A model generated the notes under the pieces. It worked only from the letters and a program-made list of their open reading frames with translations. It had not been told where the DNA came from and ran no database searches. From positions 1-64,000 of the forward strand of contig CAYZLR010000001.1 of the NCBI GenBank assembly GCA_964479275.1: DNA of 64,000 nucleotides, read 5' to 3'. This stretch comes from CALLPQ01 sp964479275 (GTDB lineage Bacteria > Pseudomonadota > Alphaproteobacteria > Caulobacterales > Parvularculaceae). A program made the position numbers and the translations under genes. The stretch's first letter is position 1. The number at the start of each line of letters is the position of its first letter. Positions 46,006 to 54,117 of this stretch are shown here, piece by piece.

Positions 46006-47601
46006 ATGTTTGAGTCGTTAAGTGACCGTCTCGGAAGCGTTTTTGAAAAACTCAAGGGCAGAGGTGCGCTTGAAGAAAAGGACGTTACGGCGGCCTTGCG
46101 TGAGGTGCGAATTGCCCTTTTGGAGGCTGATGTGGCTTTGCCAGTGGCCAAAGCCTTTGTTTCAAAGGTTAAGGAACGCGCCATCGGTCATGAGGTCGTC
46201 CGTTCTGTCACGCCAGGTCAGCAAGTCATCAAAATTGTTCATGATGCTCTGATCGAAATGCTCGCCGGGCAGACAGACGGTGATGCCCCAGCGGCTACCG
46301 AAAATATTCTCAATCTTGCCGCGACACCGCCCGTGGCCATTTTAATGGTTGGTTTGCAAGGCTCCGGTAAAACAACATCAACGGCAAAAATTGCGCTACG
46401 TCTGACCAAACGTGAGAAGAAAAAAGTTCTGATGGCGTCGCTCGATACGCGCCGGCCGGCTGCCCAAGAGCAGTTGCGCGTATTGGGTGAGCAAACCGAT
46501 GTCGCTACCCTACCAATCATAGATGGGCAAAACCCGGTTGATATTGCCAAACGCGCTATGGAAGCTGGAAAGCTTGGCGGATATGATGTGGTGATGCTTG
46601 ATACGGCGGGGCGCTTATCCATAGATGAACAATTAATGGGCGAGGTTGCTCAAATTCATCAAACCACAAACCCAGTTGAAAGCTTGCTCGTAGTGGACGC
46701 GCTCACGGGGCAAGATGCTGTTCAAACGGCAACAAAATTTAAAGAGCGGGTGCCGGTTTCCGGTATCGTCATGACGCGAATTGATGGTGATGCGCGCGGC
46801 GGTGCTGCGCTCTCCATGCGCGCCGTCACAGGGGCGCCCATTAAATTTATGGGTGTTGGCGAAAAAATTGATGCCTTGGAAAGTTTTGATCCAAGCCGTA
46901 TGGCTGGGCGTATATTGGGCATGGGGGACATTGTTTCTCTGGTTGAAAAGGCCAGTGAAGAAATGGACATGGCGGAGGCCAAACGCCAAGCTAAAAAAAT
47001 GGCCAAGGGTGATTTCGATATGGATGATCTCGCGGCGCAGTTTAAGCAAATGCGCAATATGGGCGGGCTTGGTGCGATCATGGGCATGATGCCGGGCATG
47101 GGCAAAATGAAAAAAGCCCTCGATCAGGCTGGCGGCATGGATGACAAAGAGATTGTTCGCCAAGAAGCAATTATCAGTTCCATGACGAAAGCGGAACGCA
47201 AAAAGCCGGCCTTGATGAATGCGTCACGCAAAAAACGTGTTGCTGCCGGATCTGGTACCAGTGTGCAAGAAATTAACCGCCTTCTTAAATCTCACCGGCA
47301 AATGGCCGATATGATGAAGAAGATGGGCAAGGGCGGTATGAAAGGTATGGCCAGACAATTGGCGGCGATGGGTGGTATGCCCGGAGCCGGCATGGGCGGC
47401 GGTATGCCTAGTTCCGGGATGGGGGGCGGCGCAATGCCAAGCCCTGATGATGCGGCCAAAATGCTGGAACAAATGGGCGGCGGCAAAGATGCTCCAGATT
47501 TGCAGGCCCTTGAGCAGGCCCTTTCTGGTAAAGGCGCTATGCCGCCCGGGTTAGGCGGATTGCCGGGATTACCCGGACTTGGGGGCAAAAGAAAGAAATA
47601 G
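46006..47601 (+). CDS. ffh: Signal recognition particle protein Ffh
   Basis: The start is placed at the ATG opening MFESLSDRLGSVFEKLKGRG, the conserved N terminus. The 531-residue GTPase has G1 VGLQGSGKTTSTAKIA, LDTRRPAAQEQL, DTAGR and TRIDGDARGGAAL. The M domain carries the GMMPGMGKM and SGTSVQEINRLLK motifs that bind SRP RNA and signal peptides. It delivers nascent inner-membrane proteins to FtsY. The C-terminal 80 residues are an unusually long Gly/Met/Pro-rich tail. Its RNA partner gene lies at about 62.6 kb in this window. Confidence 0.96.
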   Translation: MFESLSDRLGSVFEKLKGRGALEEKDVTAALREVRIALLEADVALPVAKAFVSKVKERAIGHEVVRSVTPGQQVIKIVHDALIEMLAGQTDGDAPAATENILNLAATPPVAILMVGLQGSGKTTSTAKIALRLTKREKKKVLMASLDTRRPAAQEQLRVLGEQTDVATLPIIDGQNPVDIAKRAMEAGKLGGYDVVMLDTAGRLSIDEQLMGEVAQIHQTTNPVESLLVVDALTGQDAVQTATKFKERVPVSGIVMTRIDGDARGGAALSMRAVTGAPIKFMGVGEKIDALESFDPSRMAGRILGMGDIVSLVEKASEEMDMAEAKRQAKKMAKGDFDMDDLAAQFKQMRNMGGLGAIMGMMPGMGKMKKALDQAGGMDDKEIVRQEAIISSMTKAERKKPALMNASRKKRVAAGSGTSVQEINRLLKSHRQMADMMKKMGKGGMKGMARQLAAMGGMPGAGMGGGMPSSGMGGGAMPSPDDAAKMLEQMGGGKDAPDLQALEQALSGKGAMPPGLGGLPGLPGLGGKRKK

Positions 47602-47676
47602 CATCCCTCGATACTCTTGAACGGTACAAATTTTCTGAAACTTAAAATTATTAATAGTCAAAAAGGAACATATATC

Positions 47677-48051
47677 ATGGCAACGAAAATCAGATTGGCC
47701 CGAGGTGGCTCAAAAAAGCGCCCATTTTATTCCATAGTTGTCGCTGACGTGCGCTCCCCGCGCGACGGCCGCTTTATTGAAAAAATTGGCACCTACAATC
47801 CCCTCTTGGCCAAAGACGATCCAAACCGCGTTCAGTATAAAGAAGACCGCGTAAAGCACTGGCTCAGCGTTGGCGCCCAGCCAACAGACCGTGTTGCGCG
47901 CTTCCTCTCCCAAGGCGGACTTGTGGAATGGAGCGCTGGCAATAATCCGAATAAGGGCAAGCCAGGCGCCAAAGCGCTCGAGCGCGAAGAAGAAAAACGC
48001 GAAAAAGCGGCCAGCGCCAGTGAAGCTGCTGAAGAGGCTACTGCTGAATAA
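47677..48051 (+). CDS. rpsP: 30S ribosomal protein S16
   Basis: The ATG at 47677 has AAGGA upstream and opens MATKIRLARGGSKKRPFYSI, the conserved start. At 124 residues it is the long alphaproteobacterial form, with a Lys/Glu/Ala-rich tail after the S16 core. S16 binds 16S rRNA early in small-subunit assembly. It follows ffh by 75 bp, as usual. rimM, trmD and rplS, which normally come next, are absent; a terminator and fabH follow instead. Confidence 0.97.
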   Translation: MATKIRLARGGSKKRPFYSIVVADVRSPRDGRFIEKIGTYNPLLAKDDPNRVQYKEDRVKHWLSVGAQPTDRVARFLSQGGLVEWSAGNNPNKGKPGAKALEREEEKREKAASASEAAEEATAE

Positions 48052-48065
48052 ACTTGTTCTAAGAA

Positions 48066-48096
48066 CCGGTCTCTCTTAAGGGAGAGGCCGATTTTT
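48066..48096 (+). terminator. Rho-independent terminator after rpsP
   Basis: CGGTCTCTC and GAGAGGCCG form a stem with a short TTAAGG loop, followed by ATTTTT. It starts about 15 bp after the rpsP stop. Confidence 0.8.
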
Positions 48097-48156
48097 AATG
48101 CACCGGCATCTATCGGGGCAATGGAAACTGGAATTTAAGTCCTGGAAATAAAGCCA

Positions 48157-49134
48157 ATGACCGCGATAAATACGATTCTTGCTGGCGCGGGGAGTTATCT
48201 GCCCGACCGCATCGTGACAAATGAGGATCTGACCAAGTTTGTAGATACGTCTGACGAATGGATTCGCTCTCGCAGCGGCATTGAACAACGTCATTTTGCG
48301 GCTGATGATCAGGTGACATCAGATTTGGCGACGCAAGCTGCCAAGCGTGCCTTGGATGAAGCTGGCTTGAAAGCGCAAGATATTGGCCTGATCATTGTTG
48401 CAACGGTGACGCCGGATAAAACCTTTCCATCAACAGCAGTATTTGTGCAGCGAAAACTGGGGGTCCCCCCGGGGATCGCATTTGATGTTTCTGCTGCATG
48501 TTCTGGGTTTCTTTACGGCCTCAACATTGCTCATAATTTTATTGCCTCTGGGCAGGTAAAACACGCGCTCGTTATTGGCGCTGAAAAACTAACCTGCTTT
48601 TTGGATTGGAATGATCGCGGCACGTGTGTGTTATTTGGTGATGGTGCCGGGGCTGTCGTCTTGAGCGGTGAAACCGTGACAAGTGAAGACAGCAAGCGCG
48701 GTGTGTTGGCGACCCATCTTTCTGCGGATGGGAGTACAGCAGACCATCTTTATGCTGATGGTGGCCCGTCTTCAACAGGAACCGTTGGCAAGGTGCGGAT
48801 GAATGGCCGGGAAGTTTTTCGCCATGCTGTTGACCAAATTTCAAATGCAGTAACGGAAGTTGCGAAATTGGGAAATGTTAGCAATGAGGACATTGATTGG
48901 TTTGTCCCCCATCAAGCGAATATTCGCATTATTGATTCTTGCGCTAAACGTCTCTCTCTTAATCACGAAAAAATCATCGTGACGATAAACCGCCATGGTA
49001 ATACATCCTCCGCTTCTATACCACTGGCGCTGGATGAAGGTATACGTGATGGGCGCATCAAGCGTGGCCAATTGCTGGTTTTTGCAGCTCTGGGTGGCGG
49101 TCTTGCCTGGGGTAGCGCTTTAATTCGGTATTAG
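48157..49134 (+). CDS. fabH: Beta-ketoacyl-ACP synthase III
   Basis: This 325-residue condensing enzyme starts fatty-acid synthesis by joining acetyl-CoA to malonyl-ACP. The triad is visible: C115 in DVSAACSGFLYGL, H252 in VPHQANIRI and N282 in NRHGNTSSAS. GDGAGAVVL is the glycine-rich active-site region. plsX, which usually precedes fabH, and ihfA, which often follows, are not adjacent here. It starts about 60 bp after the rpsP terminator and is likely its own unit. Confidence 0.95.
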   Translation: MTAINTILAGAGSYLPDRIVTNEDLTKFVDTSDEWIRSRSGIEQRHFAADDQVTSDLATQAAKRALDEAGLKAQDIGLIIVATVTPDKTFPSTAVFVQRKLGVPPGIAFDVSAACSGFLYGLNIAHNFIASGQVKHALVIGAEKLTCFLDWNDRGTCVLFGDGAGAVVLSGETVTSEDSKRGVLATHLSADGSTADHLYADGGPSSTGTVGKVRMNGREVFRHAVDQISNAVTEVAKLGNVSNEDIDWFVPHQANIRIIDSCAKRLSLNHEKIIVTINRHGNTSSASIPLALDEGIRDGRIKRGQLLVFAALGGGLAWGSALIRY

Positions 49135-49221
49135 TGTGTGTCCGGGAACTCTACTTTGACCGTTTGCAAACCTGATTTTTTTGCTTTCGGCGCTAATGTG
49201 CCAAATGCACGACAAAACAAT

Positions 49222-49298
49222 AACTTAAAGCATCTTTCTTTTTGCGCATTTTATTGTCGTTCAACCGGTTCCCACAGACACGCAAAATGCTTTAAGTT
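49222..49298 (-). repeat. Dispersed repeat, first module with terminal inverted repeats
   Basis: This 77-bp copy is bounded by AACTTAAAGCAT and ATGCTTTAAGTT, a near-perfect terminal inverted repeat. Inside it has GCGCATTTTATTGTCGTTC and AACCGGTTCCCACAGACACG. It lacks the second hairpin module and shows best what the mobile unit may be. Confidence 0.8.
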
Positions 49299-49423
49299 AT
49301 TATTTGCCGTATTTTTCGTAGGATTGATGGAAGAGAACCCTCTGCTGGTTTCCACTTTGTCGTAAGTGTTATAGACTAAAGCCTTTAGCGATCCATGTAA
49401 TGCCGCATAAAGGTGTGAAAATT

Positions 49424-51625
49424 ATGATTAAAAAAAATATTCTGATAGCGTCCAGCCTGCTCGCCATCTCTTGTGGTGTTGAACAAACCAGAACGGGCGA
49501 AACGCCTCACTCTATGCCAGAAAAAACCGAGCAATCTTCCCCAACCAAAGAGAGAAAAACTGTGTTTGAATACCCGCAAGCGCGCAAAGGCGATGTTGTT
49601 GATAATTATCATGGTGCTGAAGTTACTGACCCCTATCGATGGCTTGAGCAAGATGTTGGAACCGCTGATGAAGTTGCAAGGTGGGTTGAGGCGCAAAACC
49701 TTGTCACTTTTGATTATCTAAAATCTCTTCCGGGCCGGGCCAGTATTGAAAAGAGGCTTACGGCTTTATGGGACTATGAAAAATTCGGGACGCCCTTTAA
49801 ACGCGGGGGGCGTTATTATTTTTATAAAAATGATGGTTTGCAAAATCAATATGTTCTTCACGTGCAGGATGATTTAGAAAGCGAGCCAAGAGTTTTGATC
49901 GATCCAAACACATGGTCTGATGATGGAACGGTGGCTCTTGGTGAAACCTCCCCTAGTCCTGATGGGCGTTATTTTGCATACTCCATTCAAGATGGCGGTT
50001 CTGATTGGCGCACTTGGAAGATTAAGGATATGATGACCGGGGAGGACCTTGATGATAAATTGGAATGGGTAAAATTTTCAAATGTTTCTTGGTTGCCCGA
50101 CGGGTCCGGCCTTTTTTATGGACGTTACCAAAAGCCTGAAGCGGGAGCGGAGCTGCAAAGTCTCAATCTGAATATGCAGGTTTATTTTCATAAGGTGGGT
50201 ACAGATCAATCCGATGATGAGCTCGTTTTTGAAAAACAAGATCAACCTGAATGGACATTTGGCAATAGCGTAACAGATGATGGGCACTGGTTGGTAGTAA
50301 CCTCAAGCACCGGTACGGATTTTAGAAACCGCGTCTTTGTGAAAAATTTAAAGGCCGAGAGCGAATTTGTTACAATTGTTGATGATTTTAATGTTGGATA
50401 CAGCCTATTGGGCAATGAGGGAGCAAGGTTGTATTTTTTAACAACTGATGATGCGCCCAATCGCCGAATAATTGCTGTCGATATGGATAATGGCGGGGCA
50501 ATTTCTGAAGTGGTTGCGCAGACTGACAATGTTGCGCAAACCATGTCATATATTGGTGGACGTTTTGTCGTTGAATATCTCAAAGACGCTAAATCCTTGG
50601 TCACGGTATACAGTGTAAATGGAGAGAAATTGTATGATGTGACACTACCCGGTATTGGCAGTGTCGGGGCAATTTCTGGTAACGCGGATGAAGATGAAAT
50701 GTTCTTCTCTTTTTCCAGTTTTAACGCACCGCAGACAATCTATCGCGCAGATGTAAAAACCGGTGAGAGCAAGATCTTCAAATCATCCAACGTTGATTTT
50801 AACCCTGATGATTACACGGTTTCACAAGTGTTTTATCCTTCAAAAGATGGCACACAGGTTCCGATGTTTGTTGCACATAAAAAAGGGCTGGATATTTCAA
50901 AGGGGGTACCAACACTTTTGTATTCCTATGGCGGGTTTAATGTCTCGCTAACACCTGGTTTTTCAGTTGGCCGTTTGGCGTGGATGGAAATGGGCGGCAT
51001 TTTTGCTTTGGCGAATATTCGGGGCGGCGGTGAATATGGTGAAAAATGGCATAAGGCCGGAACCAAGTTAAACAAACAAAATGTGTTTGATGATTTCATC
51101 GCAGCTGGGGAATATCTTATTGAAAATGGATATACGACAAAGCAAAAATTGTCAGTTCAAGGGGGCTCCAATGGGGGTTTGCTCGTTGGTGCTGTGGTCA
51201 ATCAGCGTCCTGATTTATTTGGCGCGGCCCTACCGGCTGTAGGGGTCATGGATATGTTGCGGTTTCAAAACTTTACTGCAGGCCGGTTCTGGGTTGATGA
51301 TTATGGATCTTCTGAAAACAAAGAAGAATTTCAAGCTTTATATGCATACTCTCCTTATCATAATTTAAAACCCCGCGATTATCCCGCGGTTTTAGTGACC
51401 ACGGCTGACCGCGATGATAGGGTGGTGCCGGGACATTCATTCAAATATGCGGCGCGTCTTCAGGAAATGCAGCAAGGTAGCACGCCGGTGATGATCCGCA
51501 TTGAGACGAGAGCTGGTCATGGGGCTGGCAAGCCTACAGAGAAAATCATTGAGGAATTGGCCGATGAGTGGGCATTCTTAAAACAACATCTGGGGCTTGA
51601 GTTGCCAGAAAATTACGGGCAATAA
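49424..51625 (+). CDS. Prolyl oligopeptidase lipoprotein (S9A)
   Basis: From the ATG at 49424 (AAGGTG upstream), the 733-residue protein has a lipoprotein signal with lipobox LAISC (C17). A DPYRWLEQ motif at the N terminus leads into a seven-bladed propeller and then the alpha/beta hydrolase domain. The triad is S582 in GGSNGGLLVG, an aspartate in ADRDDRVVP (about 664-665) and H699 in AGHGAGKP. It cleaves short peptides after proline in the periplasm or at the membrane. It stands alone between fabH and fliQ. Confidence 0.93.
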   Translation: MIKKNILIASSLLAISCGVEQTRTGETPHSMPEKTEQSSPTKERKTVFEYPQARKGDVVDNYHGAEVTDPYRWLEQDVGTADEVARWVEAQNLVTFDYLKSLPGRASIEKRLTALWDYEKFGTPFKRGGRYYFYKNDGLQNQYVLHVQDDLESEPRVLIDPNTWSDDGTVALGETSPSPDGRYFAYSIQDGGSDWRTWKIKDMMTGEDLDDKLEWVKFSNVSWLPDGSGLFYGRYQKPEAGAELQSLNLNMQVYFHKVGTDQSDDELVFEKQDQPEWTFGNSVTDDGHWLVVTSSTGTDFRNRVFVKNLKAESEFVTIVDDFNVGYSLLGNEGARLYFLTTDDAPNRRIIAVDMDNGGAISEVVAQTDNVAQTMSYIGGRFVVEYLKDAKSLVTVYSVNGEKLYDVTLPGIGSVGAISGNADEDEMFFSFSSFNAPQTIYRADVKTGESKIFKSSNVDFNPDDYTVSQVFYPSKDGTQVPMFVAHKKGLDISKGVPTLLYSYGGFNVSLTPGFSVGRLAWMEMGGIFALANIRGGGEYGEKWHKAGTKLNKQNVFDDFIAAGEYLIENGYTTKQKLSVQGGSNGGLLVGAVVNQRPDLFGAALPAVGVMDMLRFQNFTAGRFWVDDYGSSENKEEFQALYAYSPYHNLKPRDYPAVLVTTADRDDRVVPGHSFKYAARLQEMQQGSTPVMIRIETRAGHGAGKPTEKIIEELADEWAFLKQHLGLELPENYGQ

Positions 51626-51761
51626 TCTCTAGAACCGTCTTAATTCGGGTCCAGCGTTAAGGAAAAAAAGAGAGTTCTTAATAGAGGGATAAGAGCGGGG
51701 CATATTTTCTCCCCACGCCTCTAATAATGTGCTTACCGGCAATGCTTCTTTAACTATAAAT

Positions 51762-51776
51762 GGGCAAAATTTGCCC
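51762..51776. promoter_or_regulatory. Palindrome abutting the fliQ start
   Basis: GGGCAAAATTTGCCC is a near-perfect inverted repeat ending at the base before the proposed fliQ ATG. It could be an operator or an RNA hairpin hiding the translation start. It is also in frame with the alternative upstream GTG start, so it may be coding chance. Confidence 0.35.
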
Positions 51777-52061
51777 ATGTTTACGGGTGAGCAAATCTTG
51801 GAAATTGGCCGCGAGGCTTTCTTTGTCACATTAATGGTGGCAGGGCCTGCAATGATGGCTGGACTTATCATTGGATTTGCAATTGCCCTGCTTCAAGCTT
51901 TAACGCAAGTGCAAGAACTCACATTGGTTTTTGTACCGCGTATCATTATTATGTTTCTGGTATTAAGCCTTTGCTTGCCATTTATGGGGGCTGTATTAGG
52001 CCAGTTTGCAATTCGCTTATACGCCATGATTGCTGCTGGGGGGGCGCCCTTTGCGGGTTAA
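51777..52061 (+). CDS. fliQ: Flagellar export apparatus protein FliQ
   Basis: From the ATG at 51777 the product is 94 residues, near the usual 88-90; a GTG at 51729 would add 16 non-conserved residues. Two membrane helices are seen, the first in FFVTLMVAGPAMMAGLIIGF, followed by ALLQALTQVQELTLVFVPRI, the family signature. FliQ is part of the export gate of the flagellar type III secretion system. It is eight bases upstream of fliR. Confidence 0.93.
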   Translation: MFTGEQILEIGREAFFVTLMVAGPAMMAGLIIGFAIALLQALTQVQELTLVFVPRIIIMFLVLSLCLPFMGAVLGQFAIRLYAMIAAGGAPFAG

Positions 52062-52069
52062 GCATTTTG

Positions 52070-52867
52070 ATGACAATCTCACTCACCACTCTTCCATTTA
52101 ACGTATTGGTTGTCTTTGCGGTTTTTTGCCGAGTCGGAGCCTTGTTCATGACGGCCCCGGCTTTTGGTGACTTTTCCCTGATCCCGCGCCTTCGCCTCAT
52201 TGCTGCATTAGCCGTAACAATGGCATTGGTTCCCGTTGCGAACGTATATTATCCAGCCTTCTTGCAACAGGGAACATCAAATGAGGCAAAGGGGGGTATT
52301 GACTTAGCATTACTCGTTGGTTTGCTTTTTGGTGAAATTTTATTTGGCGCTTTTCTGGGGTTATTGGCGCGGATTTTAATGAGCGCGCTTAACGTGGCGG
52401 GCCAAATTATTGCTTTTCAGGTTGGCCTTTCTCTTGCGCAAATTTTTGATCCCACACAAGAACTACAAGGCGCCATCATTGGTGGTTTTCTGGCGGTATT
52501 TGGTACAACAATGATTTTTGTGACGGATCTTCATCACCTTCTTTTATTTGCAATTCGTGACTCTTATGAATTGTTCCGCCCTGGGATGATTCCAGCTTTT
52601 GGCGATATGGCTGAGGAGATGACGCAAACGCTTTCCCAAGCATTCTCATTGGGATTTCGTCTATCATCACCATTCATTCTGTTTGGGCTGGTTTTTTACA
52701 TTGGTGCTGGCATTCTCAATAGGTTGATGCCACAAGCTCAAGTCTTTTTTATGTTGTTACCAGCAAATCTAGGGTTAGGATTAATGCTCTTAATGCTGAC
52801 GGTTGGTCTTATCATGCGTGTTTTTCTGGGTAATTTTGAAGACTTTTTGCTGAGTTTTATCGGGTAG
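52070..52867 (+). CDS. fliR: Flagellar export apparatus protein FliR
   Basis: The ATG at 52070 gives 265 residues, normal for FliR. It is a six-helix membrane protein with LPFNVLVVFAVFCRVGALF and FGDFSLIPRLRLIAALAV near the start, and LVGLLFGEILFGAFLGLLAR in the middle. With FliP and FliQ it forms the helical core of the export gate. It starts eight bases after fliQ and ends eight bases before flhB, indicating one operon. Confidence 0.95.
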   Translation: MTISLTTLPFNVLVVFAVFCRVGALFMTAPAFGDFSLIPRLRLIAALAVTMALVPVANVYYPAFLQQGTSNEAKGGIDLALLVGLLFGEILFGAFLGLLARILMSALNVAGQIIAFQVGLSLAQIFDPTQELQGAIIGGFLAVFGTTMIFVTDLHHLLLFAIRDSYELFRPGMIPAFGDMAEEMTQTLSQAFSLGFRLSSPFILFGLVFYIGAGILNRLMPQAQVFFMLLPANLGLGLMLLMLTVGLIMRVFLGNFEDFLLSFIG

Positions 52868-52875
52868 AGATATAG

Positions 52876-53943
52876 ATGAGCGAACAGGCTGAGCAACAAG
52901 AACGCAGGCAAGAGCCAACCCCGAAACGTTTGGCGGATGCTCGAAAAAAAGGCGACGCACCCAAAAGTCAGGAGATTACGGCAACGATATTGCTGGCGGC
53001 GGGCGGTATTGGCCTGTGGCTGATGTCTGATAAAACAGCAGCGGATATCTCCAGTCTAGGTGTTTCTTTTATTGATCATCCAGACGCTATCGCCGTGGAT
53101 GCAACAAGTCTGCACCGCCTGTTCGTCAATATTGCCCTGGGCCTTGGAGCCGCTTTATCGGGGCTGGCATTATTGACTGTACTTGCCGCTATTTTAGGCA
53201 ATGCGGGGCAGGCATTGCCGGTTTTTACAACCCACCGGATGAAACCGGATTGGAAAAAACTCTCTCCTCTAGCTGGATTTAAAAGAATTTTTGGCGCGCA
53301 AGGCCTGATTAATTTCTTGAAAGGCTTGGGTAAACTTGTGATCGTTGGTGCAATGATGGTTTTTGCCTTGTGGCCCGATCGCACTATGATTGTCAGTCTT
53401 CTTTATGCAGAAGACTTAAGTGTTATGCTGACGGCTCGAGAACTTGTCTTGAAGTTGCTTATTTTGACGATCTTGGCGATGAGCGTCATTTCTGGACTTG
53501 ATTTTGCCTGGCAGGTTCAATCCTGGAAAAAGCGCTTGCGGATGACGCGGGAGGAAGTGCGCAAAGAGCAAAAAGAAACCGATGGGGATCCGCAAATAAA
53601 AGCCCGTCAAAGGCAGTTGCGTGAAGCGCAATCACGCCGTCGAATGACACAAGCGGTCAAAGAGGCCACAGTTTTGATTATGAACCCGACCCATTTTGCG
53701 GTGGCCTTGAAATATGAGAGCGGTGTTAATAATGCACCTGTATGTACGGGTAAGGGGATGGATGAATTGGCCCTGCGGATGCGTCAAATTGCAAGGGATC
53801 ACAATGTACCTGTGATTGAAAATCCACCCTTGGCACGTGCGCTTCATGCCAGTGCAGATCTCGATCGTGAGATCCCTCTCGATCACTATGAAGCTGTGGC
53901 AAAAATTATCGGATTTGTCATGCAAAAAGCATCACAACGTTAA
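52876..53943 (+). CDS. flhB: Flagellar export specificity switch FlhB
   Basis: This 355-residue protein has the N-terminal EPTPKRLADARKKGD motif, four membrane helices (between about 30 and 215) and the cytosolic domain with the self-cleavage site NPTH at 270-273 (MNPTHFAVALKYESG). Cleavage between Asn and Pro switches export from rod-hook to filament proteins. It is the third gene of the fliQ-fliR-flhB unit, with cckA 174 bp downstream. Confidence 0.96.
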   Translation: MSEQAEQQERRQEPTPKRLADARKKGDAPKSQEITATILLAAGGIGLWLMSDKTAADISSLGVSFIDHPDAIAVDATSLHRLFVNIALGLGAALSGLALLTVLAAILGNAGQALPVFTTHRMKPDWKKLSPLAGFKRIFGAQGLINFLKGLGKLVIVGAMMVFALWPDRTMIVSLLYAEDLSVMLTARELVLKLLILTILAMSVISGLDFAWQVQSWKKRLRMTREEVRKEQKETDGDPQIKARQRQLREAQSRRRMTQAVKEATVLIMNPTHFAVALKYESGVNNAPVCTGKGMDELALRMRQIARDHNVPVIENPPLARALHASADLDREIPLDHYEAVAKIIGFVMQKASQR

Positions 53944-54117
53944 GGATTGGTGGAACTAGCGTGATGAGGAGGAACCGAGTCGCGGTTCTTCGAAACAATC
54001 ATCTTAAAAACGAGCGAATCACTCGATAGTTTTCCCCAATTTAGAGGCGAAATTGGCTATTTTCAGGCAAATTGTGAGAAAAACGGTGTCTTCTCTTACG
54101 ATTTCAACAAGCGTTTA

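Noticed and set aside
46239..46622. Long antisense frames within ffh
   Set aside because: They mirror the third-codon-position bias of ffh and have no own start signals.
51626..51776. CtrA site (TTAA-N7-TTAA) upstream of fliQ
   Set aside because: TTAA pairs are present but their spacing is 13 bp, not seven.
53967..53986. Hairpin GAACCG/CGGTTC after flhB as terminator
   Set aside because: No T-run follows, and the stem is short; transcription into cckA may simply continue.
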